DNA of 64,000 bases, taken from positions 1-64,000 of the forward strand of contig NZ_QMEK01000008.1 in NCBI RefSeq assembly GCF_003390845.1, read 5' to 3'. The position numbers and the translations under genes are program-made. Below are positions 26,446-34,843 of the stretch, piece by piece (within the stretch, counting starts at the first letter, position 1; each line of letters begins with the position of its first letter). Under the pieces are notes generated by a model, which saw only the letters and a program-made list of their open reading frames with translations, searched no databases and was not told the DNA's origin. This DNA comes from Tropicimonas sp. IMCC34043 (GTDB lineage Bacteria; Pseudomonadota; Alphaproteobacteria; Rhodobacterales; Rhodobacteraceae).

Positions 26446-27978
26446 CTAGGCGCCCTGAGCCGCAGCCGCCATCGCCCCATCCCGCGCGTCGCCCGATATC
26501 GCCTGGATCAGGTTGTCCTCGGTCACCTCGTCCGAGGTGAAGGTGCGGATCATCTCGCCGTGGTACATGGCGATGATCCGGTCGCTGACATGCAGGACCT
26601 CGGGCATCTCCGAGCTGATCACGATCACCGCATAGCCATGGGCGGCGAGGTCGCGGATCAGGTTGTGGATCTCGGATTTCGACCCGACGTCGATGCCGCG
26701 CGTCGGTTCGTCGACGATCAGGACGGTCGGATGCATCGACAGCCACTTGCCGATGACGATCTTCTGCTGGTTGCCGCCCGACAGGTTTCCGACGATCTGC
26801 CGCCAGCTTGGCGTGCGGATGTCGAGCCGGTCGCGGTACTGATCGAAGATCGCCACCTCGGCGCCTTCGGCGACGAAAGGTCCGGCAGTCAGGTCGTCGA
26901 TCTGCGGCAGGGTCATGTTGTCCCGGCAGTTCATGCCCAACACCAGGCCTTGGGTCTTGCGATCCTCGGGCACCAGCGAAATGCCGTGGGCGATGGCATC
27001 GGCGGGGGAATGGATGCGCACCTTCTTGCCGTCGAGCAGGATCGTGCCGGCAGAGGGCTCTCTCAGCCCGAACAGGGTTTCGGCAATCTCGGTGCGGCCG
27101 GCGCCGACCAGACCGTAAAAGCCCACGACCTCGCCCCGGCGCACCTCGAAACTGACATCGCGATAGAAATGCCCGCAGGACAGGCCGCGCACTTCGAGTG
27201 CCACGTCGCCCAGTTCGGAATGCCGGTCGTTGCGGGTAAGGTCGAGCGAGCGCCCGATCATCAGTTGCGTGATCTCGTCCTGATCGGTCTCGGCGGTGAC
27301 AAGGGTGCCGCGGTACTGGCCGTCGCGCAGCACGCTGATCCGGTCGGTCATCTTGAAGATCTCTTCCATCCGGTGCGAGATATAGACGACCCCGACACCG
27401 TTTGCGGTCAGATCCGCGATGACATCGAACAGCACCACCTTTTCGGCATCGGTCAGCGAGGCGGTCGGTTCGTCGAAGATGACGGCCTTTGCCTTCTGGG
27501 TCAGGGCGCGGGCGATTTCGACCATCTGCTGATTGGCGATGGACAACTCGCCCACCCGGGTCCTGGCGTCGAAGCCGACGTTGAGCTTGCCGAGGATCTC
27601 GTTGGTGCGGGCATAAAGCGTCGCCCAGTCGACCCGGCCGAAGGATTTTCGCGGCAGCTCGCCCAGATAGATGTTTTCGGCAACCGACAGTTCCTCGGCG
27701 AGGCTTAGCTCCTGATGGATGAACACGATGCCCTTGGCCTTGGATTCGAGCGGCGTGGCCATGACGACGGGTTTCTCGTCGACAAAGATCCGGCCCTCGT
27801 TCGGCTGATAGATGCCGCCGATCACCTTCATCAGCGTCGACTTGCCGGCGCCATTCTCGCCCATCAGCGCATGAACCTCGCCCGGCAGCACGCTGAAGGA
27901 CACGCCGTCGAGCGCGCGGACACCGGGGAAGGTCTTGACGATGTTTTCAAGCCGGAGGACGGGGGGTTTCTCGGTCAT
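26446..27978 (-). CDS. Sugar ABC transporter ATP-binding protein, two domains
   Basis: The 510-residue RbsA-type protein has Walker A GENGAGKST and DEPTASLTDAE in domain 1, and LVGAGRTEI, LSGGNQQK and IVDEPTRGIDVG in domain 2. It energises the importer formed by the two permeases upstream. The start overlaps the preceding permease stop (27975-27978). The operon order is binding protein, SDR, permease, permease, ATPase. Confidence 0.94.
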   Translation of the reverse strand: MTEKPPVLRLENIVKTFPGVRALDGVSFSVLPGEVHALMGENGAGKSTLMKVIGGIYQPNEGRIFVDEKPVVMATPLESKAKGIVFIHQELSLAEELSVAENIYLGELPRKSFGRVDWATLYARTNEILGKLNVGFDARTRVGELSIANQQMVEIARALTQKAKAVIFDEPTASLTDAEKVVLFDVIADLTANGVGVVYISHRMEEIFKMTDRISVLRDGQYRGTLVTAETDQDEITQLMIGRSLDLTRNDRHSELGDVALEVRGLSCGHFYRDVSFEVRRGEVVGFYGLVGAGRTEIAETLFGLREPSAGTILLDGKKVRIHSPADAIAHGISLVPEDRKTQGLVLGMNCRDNMTLPQIDDLTAGPFVAEGAEVAIFDQYRDRLDIRTPSWRQIVGNLSGGNQQKIVIGKWLSMHPTVLIVDEPTRGIDVGSKSEIHNLIRDLAAHGYAVIVISSEMPEVLHVSDRIIAMYHGEMIRTFTSDEVTEDNLIQAISGDARDGAMAAAAQGA

Positions 27979-28976
27979 ACTCTCAGTGCCTCCTTGCCCT
28001 TGATGTTCAACTGCCGGTCGAGGAACAGCACCGCGATCAGGATCAGGCCGATCACCAGATTGACGGTCTCGGTGCCCGCCCCGATGTGGCCAAGGCCCTT
28101 GCGCAGCAACTGGATTGCCACGACCCCGCCGAAGGTGGCGAGGATCGACCCCGACCCGCCGCTCAGCTTGGTGCCGCCAAGCACCACCGCCGTGATCGCC
28201 CAAAGCTCGTAAAGCTGCCCGTCATTGGGGTTCACCGACCCGCTTTCGGAATAGAACACGACGGCGGACAGCGCGGCCAGAAAGCCGATGATCATGAAGT
28301 TGATCATCATGTGTGGCCCGACCCGGATGCCCGCGTTGATCGCCGCCTCGCGGTTGTCGCCGATGGCAAAGGCATTCCGGCCATGCACCGTGCGGTTCAT
28401 CAGATACCACAGCGCCGCCGTCACCACGATCAGGAACCATGTCGGCGTGTGCAGCCCGAAGAACTGCGCCTCGGCGAAATCGACAAGCGTCCAGTTCAGA
28501 TGCGAGGTCGGCTGTTCGCCGTTGTACATGAAGACCAGCCCACGATAGCCGAGCATCGAGCCAAGCGTGACGATGAAGGCGTCGACCCCGGTCTTCCACA
28601 CGATCAGCCCGTTCAGCGCGCCCAGCAGGATGCCGGTCAGCAAGGCGAGCGCCCAGGCGACCGGGATCACCCAGTTGCCAAGCCCCGCGAAGATCGGCCA
28701 GCTCATCGAGTCGAGCAGCACGATACCGCAGAGCGCGAACGTGGCGCCGACGCTCAGGTCGATATTGCCGTTGATCATGATGATCGTCATGCCGATGGCG
28801 ACGATCCCGATCGGCGCCGATTGCTTGAACAGCAACAGCATGTTGTCGAAATCCATGAAGGCCTTGTCCGACAGCGACAGGAATTCGCCCGCGACCGAAA
28901 AGAAGATCAGTTCCAGGACGATAAAGCCCCAGATCGCGCCGCCCTTGAGGAATTTGCTCAGTGTTCCGGGTGCCAT
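27975..28976 (-). CDS. Sugar ABC transporter permease 1
   Basis: The 333-residue RbsC-type membrane protein has NGNIDLSVGATFALCG and VVLGGTKLSGGSGSILATFGG at the usual places. With a second, different permease encoded next to it, the channel is probably a heterodimer. The start at 28976 is preceded by GGAGGCACCC. It overlaps the ATPase by four bases. Confidence 0.93.
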   Translation of the reverse strand: MAPGTLSKFLKGGAIWGFIVLELIFFSVAGEFLSLSDKAFMDFDNMLLLFKQSAPIGIVAIGMTIIMINGNIDLSVGATFALCGIVLLDSMSWPIFAGLGNWVIPVAWALALLTGILLGALNGLIVWKTGVDAFIVTLGSMLGYRGLVFMYNGEQPTSHLNWTLVDFAEAQFFGLHTPTWFLIVVTAALWYLMNRTVHGRNAFAIGDNREAAINAGIRVGPHMMINFMIIGFLAALSAVVFYSESGSVNPNDGQLYELWAITAVVLGGTKLSGGSGSILATFGGVVAIQLLRKGLGHIGAGTETVNLVIGLILIAVLFLDRQLNIKGKEALRV

Positions 28977-28990
28977 GGGTGCCTCCTGCT

Positions 28991-30025
28991 TCACGCGATG
29001 GCCGACAACAGCCGGCCCCGCTTGGCCGCGATGTCGAGCCATACGGCAAGGATGATGATGATCCAGGTGACGACGTACTGGACATAGAATTGCAGACCGA
29101 CCAGAAGCAGCCCGTTCTGGATGAAGCCGAGGATCAGCACGCCGATCACAGTCTTGAAGATCGTGCCCGATCCGCCCATCAGCGAGGCGCCGCCAAGGAT
29201 GATCGCCGCCAGAACCTCGAGCTCCAGCCCCTGTCCGACGGTGTTCTGGCTGCCAAGCGAGCGGCTGGCCTGCATAAGCCCGGCGGTGGCCACGCAGAGC
29301 GACGACATCAGATAGCAGAAAAACACCACCCGCGCCCGCCGGATGCCCGAGAACGTGGCCGCAACGCCATTGCCGCCGACGGCATAGACCTTGCGCCCGA
29401 ACGGGGTCTTGGCCAGCACCGTGCCGAGGATCGCGGCCAGCAGCGCGAAGATCAGGATCGGGACCGGGATGCCAAGGATCGTTCCCTGACCGAAGACGCC
29501 GAACCAGGTGCCCTCCTTGTCGGCGATGTCCATGTTCTTGCCGCCCGAATAGGTCAGCGTCAGGCCGTGGATCGCAGACAACATGCCAAGGGTGACGATC
29601 AGCGAATTGAGCTTGAGATAGCCCACCAGAAACCCGTTGAAGGCACCTAGCGCCAGCGTCATCGCGAACATCGCCGGAATGGCCAGCCCCGGCCCGATCG
29701 CGTCATGCAGATCGAGCACGACAATGGCCGAGAACGACATCATGGAGCCGACCGACAGGTCGAGATTGCCGCTGATGACGACAAAGGTCACGCCAAGCGC
29801 CATGACCCCGAGGATCGCCGAGGACCGGATGACGCCCATGATATTGTCGGGGGCGAGAAAGCGGTTATTGGCAAGCGTGAAGCCAATGATGAACAGCACG
29901 AAGGCGATCAGAATGCCTTGTCGTGCCAGAAACCGGCCGATCTGTTCCTTGCTCATGCCTGTCGCCTCCTCCTCCTGCCTCGGTCCGCTGGTGCGGCCGG
30001 GCCTGTCCCCTGGGGCATCCGTCAT
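28991..30025 (-). CDS. Sugar ABC transporter permease 2
   Basis: The protein is an RbsC-type permease with SGNLDLSVGSMMSFSA and IILGGASLMGGSGTIFKTVIG. Two starts have ribosome sites: ATG 30025 (GGGAGGAAACG, used here, 344 residues) and ATG 29956 (AGGAGGAGGAGG, 321 residues). The extra 23 residues are polar and outside the membrane domain, so the choice does not change the function. It pairs with the downstream permease in one importer. Confidence 0.92.
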   Translation of the reverse strand: MTDAPGDRPGRTSGPRQEEEATGMSKEQIGRFLARQGILIAFVLFIIGFTLANNRFLAPDNIMGVIRSSAILGVMALGVTFVVISGNLDLSVGSMMSFSAIVVLDLHDAIGPGLAIPAMFAMTLALGAFNGFLVGYLKLNSLIVTLGMLSAIHGLTLTYSGGKNMDIADKEGTWFGVFGQGTILGIPVPILIFALLAAILGTVLAKTPFGRKVYAVGGNGVAATFSGIRRARVVFFCYLMSSLCVATAGLMQASRSLGSQNTVGQGLELEVLAAIILGGASLMGGSGTIFKTVIGVLILGFIQNGLLLVGLQFYVQYVVTWIIIILAVWLDIAAKRGRLLSAIA

Positions 30026-30067
30026 CGTTTCCTCCCGACCCTGGCGGTTCTTGCAACCGGGCAGGGA

Positions 30068-30865
30068 TCAAACCAGTGTCATCCCGCCGTCGATCATCAC
30101 GATCTGTCCGGTCATGTAGTCGCTGTCCGGCGAGGCAAGGAACGTCGTCGTTCCGGTGATGTCCTGCGGTTTCGCGACCCGTCCCTTCAGGATCTCGGCG
30201 GAGAACTCCTCCATCGCCTGACCCGGACGCGCGGCGGCGCCGATGGCCATCAGATCCTGATCGACCTGTTCCCACATTTCGGTCGCCACGACGCCGGGGG
30301 CAAAGCCCGTCACCGTGATGTTGTGCTTGGCCAGATCGCGCGCGCCCGACTGGGTCAGCGACACGACGGCCCATTTCGAGGCGCAGTAGGGCGCCACATT
30401 GTCGAAGCCCTGACGGCTGGCAATCGAGGCGGTGTTGATGATCTTGCCGCCGGTGCCCTGCGCGATCATCTGGCGGGCTGCCTCCTGCATCCCGATCATG
30501 CAACCCAGCCCGTTGATCCCCATGATGAAATTCCAGTTGTCCTCGGTCACGTCCAGAAAGTTCATCGGCCGGTTGACGCCGGCATTGTTGAACTTGACGT
30601 CGAGCTTGCCGAAGGTCTCGACCGCGTGGGCCACCATGGCGCGCACCTGATCGCGGCTGCGCACGTCGACAGCGGCATGTGTTACCCGCGCGCCCGTGGC
30701 CCGTGCCGTGGCGGCGTTGTCATCGGCGACGGCGGCAACCTTGTCGCCGTTGATGTCGGCAAAGCAGACGTCGGCACCCTCGGCCAGCAGCGCCTCGCCA
30801 ATCGCGCGCCCGATACCTTGTGCTGCCCCTGTCACGATGCAGGAGCGACCAGAGACACGGCCCAT
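30068..30865 (-). CDS. SDR dehydrogenase encoded inside the sugar ABC operon
   Basis: This is a 265-residue classical SDR with TGAAQGIG, NNAG, NTASIAS and YCASK (catalytic Tyr-Lys). Asp after strand two (FADINGD) suggests NAD. It resembles the SDR encoded on the other arm of the locus (33974-34780), sharing the NxxMxFLDV/FFMDI-like region and TEMWEQVDQDL versus TPLWEQLDKDL, so the two are likely paralogues. They may act on successive hydroxyls of the imported sugar or polyol. The start follows GGGGAGAG. Confidence 0.85.
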   Translation of the reverse strand: MGRVSGRSCIVTGAAQGIGRAIGEALLAEGADVCFADINGDKVAAVADDNAATARATGARVTHAAVDVRSRDQVRAMVAHAVETFGKLDVKFNNAGVNRPMNFLDVTEDNWNFIMGINGLGCMIGMQEAARQMIAQGTGGKIINTASIASRQGFDNVAPYCASKWAVVSLTQSGARDLAKHNITVTGFAPGVVATEMWEQVDQDLMAIGAAARPGQAMEEFSAEILKGRVAKPQDITGTTTFLASPDSDYMTGQIVMIDGGMTLV

Positions 30866-30901
30866 GGCATCTCTCCCCGTTTTTGTCGTTTTGAAGAAAT
30901 T

Positions 30902-30931
30902 GCGCGCGAGGTGCCGCAACACCCCGCGCGC
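30902..30931 (-). terminator. Hairpin directly after the binding-protein gene
   Basis: GCGCGCGAGGTG (30902-30913) and CACCCCGCGCGC (30920-30931) pair over 12 bases with one G-U and a 6-base loop, 12 bases beyond the stop of the binding protein. No T-run. A likely stabiliser of the binding-protein mRNA or a partial terminator. Confidence 0.55.
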
Positions 30932-30942
30932 CCGAGGGGATC

Positions 30943-31899
30943 CTAGAACACCGGCTTGGTGAAGTCGGCCATATTGTCCTGTGTGATCTTCGGCGTGTCG
31001 AAATAGTTCAGGAACGGCACGTCCTTGCCGTCCAGAATATCGGTCGCGGTCTTCAGCGCGGCCTCGGCATCGTCGACGGGGGATTGATAGATCGAGCCCC
31101 AGTAGTCGCCGTTCTCCATCGCCTCGTAGCCGACGGCAAAGTTGGTGGCGCCGACAAAGATGATGCCTTCGCGCCCGGCGGCCTTGGCGGCGTTCAGCGC
31201 GCCGACCCCCATGTTGTCGTCACCGGCATAGACGCCGTCGATGTCGTCGTATTTCACCAGGAAGGCTTCCATCACCTTCTGCGACTTCTCGCGGTTCCAG
31301 TCGCCCGGCTGGGTCTCCAGCATCGTGACGTTCGGGCAGACCTCGGGCAGACGGTCGTCAAAGCCCTGCTGACGTTCGATGGCGGTGGTATAGCCGGGCT
31401 GCCCCGAGATCTGGACGATGTTCGCCTCGTTCTCGATGCCCATCTGCTTGAACTTGTCGCACATGATCTCGGCCGAACGTGCGCCCTGGGTCACATTGTC
31501 GGGGCCCGAGAAGGACGCGACGAAATCGAACCCCGGCTCGGCGATGTTCGAATTGGTGACGATCACCGGGATGCCGGCCTTGTGGGCCTTGCGGACAGCC
31601 GGGATCACCGCCTCGCCGTTGGTCGGCCAGATGATGATGGCGTCGACCCCTTGCTGGATCAGGTCCTCCATCTGAGCGATCTGGCGGGCGACGTCGCCGC
31701 CGGCATCGAGCACGACGGCCTCGACATTCGGATTTGCCTCGGCTGCGGCGACAAAGGCCTTTTCATAGGTGGTCTGATAGCTGTCGACGCCCACGTTGTT
31801 CTGGGTGATGCCGATCTTGTAGGTCTCGGCCGCGGCCGCGCCGGCGATCGTCAGTGCGGTCGCGGCGGTGGTCGCAGCGAGTACGTTGCGAAGGTTCAT
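30943..31899 (-). CDS. Sugar ABC transporter binding protein
   Basis: The 318-residue protein has a Sec signal (residues 1-24, ending AAA) and a type I periplasmic-binding fold of the ribose class, with GVDAIIIWPTNGEAVIP, GVYAGDDNMGVGALNAAKAAG and IIFVGATNFAVG. It binds the substrate for the two-permease importer and is the first gene of the minus arm. The start at 31899 follows AGGAG. Its promoter lies in the shared divergent region 31900-32129. Confidence 0.92.
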   Translation of the reverse strand: MNLRNVLAATTAATALTIAGAAAAETYKIGITQNNVGVDSYQTTYEKAFVAAAEANPNVEAVVLDAGGDVARQIAQMEDLIQQGVDAIIIWPTNGEAVIPAVRKAHKAGIPVIVTNSNIAEPGFDFVASFSGPDNVTQGARSAEIMCDKFKQMGIENEANIVQISGQPGYTTAIERQQGFDDRLPEVCPNVTMLETQPGDWNREKSQKVMEAFLVKYDDIDGVYAGDDNMGVGALNAAKAAGREGIIFVGATNFAVGYEAMENGDYWGSIYQSPVDDAEAALKTATDILDGKDVPFLNYFDTPKITQDNMADFTKPVF

Positions 31900-32049
31900 T
31901 CGGTTCTCCTCCCGGGTCTTGCCGGTGTTCCAGTCCAGATCCTTGCTGGCCCCTCCCTGGGGTGGCCATGCGCTCATCCGACGATGCGGACGAATGCGTC
32001 AAGGATGCCGATTCTTGCCCATTCGGAATGCACGAAAAAAATCCAGTAT

Positions 32050-32079
32050 GGATAAATTTTGATCCGATCCGGATAAATT
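32050..32079. promoter_or_regulatory. Paired GGATAAATT sites in the divergent promoter region
   Basis: GGATAAATT occurs at 32050-32058 and 32071-32079, 21 bases (two helical turns) apart, in an AT-rich patch between the divergent arms. ATCCGGAT (32067-32074) abuts the second copy. This is the natural place for binding by the regulator encoded 50 bases downstream. Confidence 0.5.
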
Positions 32080-32129
32080 CCCTGTACGTTTGTGGGGACA
32101 TCTTGAGCATCTTTCGGGGGAGCGGCGCA

Positions 32130-33956
32130 ATGTCCGGCACGAAAAAATCCAGAACGGAAACTTCGGCGGGACGACCGCCGCACAGCGAGAGAGGGGCGCA
32201 GGATCGACGAATGAACGTGTTGGGATCGCATACGCAGGCCCCGTTGGCCCCGCCGCAGGCGAATGCCGAGATTCTCCAGACCATATCCTTTCTGGAGAAA
32301 TTCGGCGACGAGCTTGAGGGGACGATCGACCTGATGACGCCCAATCCGGTCATCCGGATGGCCCTGCACCTGGTGCGCGGGCATCTCGAGGGCAAGGTCG
32401 TGACGCCGACCTCGCTGATCGCGGCAAGCCACGTGCCCTATGCCAGCGGCAACCGGCGGCTGAAGGAAATGATGGATGCGGGGCTCGTCGAACAACGCCC
32501 GCGCACCAAGACCGGCAAGACCTTTTCGCTGCATCCCAGCCAGGCGCTGCTGGATCAATGGATGCAGCTGTCCGACCGGCTGCGCCGTCTGGCCGAAACC
32601 CAGTTCGGCCGCGGCCAGTCGGCCGCCGGGCAGGATTACTATTTCGGCGGCTCCTACATGACGGCGCAGTCGATCCCGCCGCTGCAGGTGCTGCCGCAGC
32701 CGCTGACCGTGCAGGGCGGGATCCGGGTTCTGGTGCATGGCGATCCGACCTTCATGGTCATGGACACGCTCAAGCGGCAGTTCGAACAGGTCATCGGCGC
32801 CCAGATCCATCAGCGCGCCTTTTCCATCGACCGGCTGCGCGACGAGGCGATCCGCAACGCCGAGCGTCCGGCCAGCCGCTATGACATCGTGGCGCTCGAT
32901 CTGCCCTGGGTGGGCGAATTCGCCGAACGCGGCGTGCTGATGCCGCTCGACGAGGCGATGGATGTCGCCCGCCTCGATCCGGCGGATTTTCACACCGCCG
33001 GCTGGAAGGCGGCGCATTGGGGCGGCCGGCCCTATGGCGTGCCGGCACAGACGACGCCCGAGCTGCTGTTCTATCGCAAGGATCTGTTTGCCGAGGCCGG
33101 GCTGGAACCCCCCGCGACGACCGACGCGCTGCTGCAGGCCGCCCGAACCTTCTATGAGCCCAACCGGGGCCGATACGGCATTGCCTGGAATGCGGCGCGT
33201 GGCACGGCACTGGGCCATACCGTCCTGATGACCATGGCCGATTTCGGCCAGCCGGTGCTCGATCTTCCGAAGATCGCCGGGGGATTCGATACCGATCGTC
33301 TTGCCGAGGGCGGCTATCGCGCGACCATCGACACCGAAAGGGGCCTCAGAGCCGCCGAATACATGATGGAGCTGCTCAACTATTCGCCGCCCGACATCCT
33401 GTCGATGTCCTGGTACGAACGGGTCCGGCCCTATGCCGCGGGCAACGTCGCCATCGCCTATGGCTATACCCTGCTTGCGCCCTATTTCGAGCTGGACCAA
33501 TCCTCGCCCGCCTGTGGCCAGACCGGTTACCTGCCGCATCCCGCCGGCCCCGATGCCGCACCTCTGGCACCTGTCGGCGGTTATGTCATGGGCATCCCCG
33601 CCAATCTGCCGCCAGACCGGGTGCAGGCGGCGGTCGAGGCGCTGCTGGTCTTCACCTCGCCGCAGGCACAGAAACTTTACATCCAGAACGGCAGCCGGAC
33701 CAACCCGCGGTATTCCGTGGCGGCCGACCCCGATGTCAGCCGCGCCTCGCCGATCTTCGAGGCGGTGGACCAGATGTCCTGGCGCGACGAGCTGCAATTC
33801 TGGCCGCGCCCGCCGGTGCCCGAGATCTGCGACATCATCCAGATCTGCGGCGAGGAATTCCACGACATGCTGCGCGGGACCGCGACCCCGAAGCAGGCCC
33901 TGCGACGCGCCCAGGACCGGGCCGACAGGCTTATCAAACCCAGACGGTATTCGTGA
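32130..33956 (+). CDS. Winged-helix regulator fused to a MalE-like solute-binding domain
   Basis: The 608-residue protein has no signal peptide. Residues about 70-150 form a winged helix (VIRMALHLVRGHLEGKVVTPTSLIAAS, then GNRRLKEMMDAGLVEQRPRTKTGKTFSL), and residues about 198-595 are an extracellular-type solute-binding protein of family 1: a first strand IRVLVHGDP, DIVALDLPWVGEFAERGVLMPLDE, YGVPAQTTPELLFYRKDLF and GGYVMGIPANL. It is thus probably a cytoplasmic one-component sensor that uses a binding-protein domain to detect the imported sugar and controls the divergent catabolic locus. ATG 32130 follows GGGGGAG by eight bases; ATG 32211 is a weaker alternative. Similar wHTH-binding-protein fusions are rare in my knowledge. 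It heads the plus arm. Confidence 0.85.
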   Translation: MSGTKKSRTETSAGRPPHSERGAQDRRMNVLGSHTQAPLAPPQANAEILQTISFLEKFGDELEGTIDLMTPNPVIRMALHLVRGHLEGKVVTPTSLIAASHVPYASGNRRLKEMMDAGLVEQRPRTKTGKTFSLHPSQALLDQWMQLSDRLRRLAETQFGRGQSAAGQDYYFGGSYMTAQSIPPLQVLPQPLTVQGGIRVLVHGDPTFMVMDTLKRQFEQVIGAQIHQRAFSIDRLRDEAIRNAERPASRYDIVALDLPWVGEFAERGVLMPLDEAMDVARLDPADFHTAGWKAAHWGGRPYGVPAQTTPELLFYRKDLFAEAGLEPPATTDALLQAARTFYEPNRGRYGIAWNAARGTALGHTVLMTMADFGQPVLDLPKIAGGFDTDRLAEGGYRATIDTERGLRAAEYMMELLNYSPPDILSMSWYERVRPYAAGNVAIAYGYTLLAPYFELDQSSPACGQTGYLPHPAGPDAAPLAPVGGYVMGIPANLPPDRVQAAVEALLVFTSPQAQKLYIQNGSRTNPRYSVAADPDVSRASPIFEAVDQMSWRDELQFWPRPPVPEICDIIQICGEEFHDMLRGTATPKQALRRAQDRADRLIKPRRYS

Positions 33957-33973
33957 CAATCGAGGAGACAGCC

Positions 33974-34780
33974 ATGGACCCCAATCGCCTTGAGGGCAAA
34001 AACATCCTGATCACCGGTGCCGCCCGCGGCATGGGTGCAACCAATGCCGAACATTTTGCCGAACAGGGCGCGAACGTGTGCCTTGGCGATCTCGACCTCG
34101 ACATGGCGCAAAGCGTCGCCGACGGCATCAACGCGCGCGGCAACGGCAAGGCGATTGCCGTCAAGATGGATGTGACCAGGCGCGAGGATAACGCCGCCGC
34201 GGTCGCAGCCACGGTCGACGCCTTCGGCATGATCAACGTCGGCATCTTCAACGCCGGTCTGAACAAGCCGCGGTTTTTCATGGACATCGACGAGCCCAAC
34301 TGGGACCTGATCATGACCGTCAACACCAAGGCGATGTGGCTTGGCATGCAGGAGGTGGCGCGCCAGATGATCGCGCAGGGCCCGCAGGAGCATGTCTACA
34401 AGCTGATCAACGTCGGCTCCATCGCCTCGCGCAAGCCGCTGATCGACGTCACGGTCTATTGCACCTCGAAATACGGCTGCCTTGCGCTGACCCATTGCGG
34501 GGCCGTGTCGCTGGCCGAACACAACATCACCGTCAACGGATATGCCCCGGGCGTCGTCGTGACCCCGCTGTGGGAACAGCTCGACAAGGACCTCGTCGAC
34601 ATCGGGTTCAAGGAGCGGAAGGGCCAGGCCTATGAAGACATCGTCAACAGCGAACTGAAGATCAAGCGGGTGTCCTATCCCGACGACATCAAGGGCACGG
34701 CGGCTTTCCTCGTCAGCCACGACAGCGACTACATGACCGGCCAGATGCTGCACATCGACGGCGGCTGGTGCATCCAGTAG
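33974..34780 (+). CDS. SDR dehydrogenase
   Basis: The 268-residue SDR has TGAARGMG, NAGL, NVGSIAS and YCTSK. LGDLDLD after strand two suggests NAD. It is similar to the SDR at 30068-30865 in the active site surroundings. The start at 33974 has GAGGAG seven bases upstream; a GTG at 33953 overlaps the preceding stop and is less likely. It follows the regulator by 17 bases and shares its transcript. Confidence 0.87.
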   Translation: MDPNRLEGKNILITGAARGMGATNAEHFAEQGANVCLGDLDLDMAQSVADGINARGNGKAIAVKMDVTRREDNAAAVAATVDAFGMINVGIFNAGLNKPRFFMDIDEPNWDLIMTVNTKAMWLGMQEVARQMIAQGPQEHVYKLINVGSIASRKPLIDVTVYCTSKYGCLALTHCGAVSLAEHNITVNGYAPGVVVTPLWEQLDKDLVDIGFKERKGQAYEDIVNSELKIKRVSYPDDIKGTAAFLVSHDSDYMTGQMLHIDGGWCIQ

Positions 34781-34843
34781 CCCGCTGAACTTCACAAAAC
34801 TCAACGCGTAACGGGCGGGGATCCTCCGCCTGAAGGAGGAATC

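Noticed and set aside
31974-33959. Minus-strand open frame of 661 codons
   Set aside because: Antisense to the wHTH-binding-protein regulator, whose plus-strand translation has recognisable domains.
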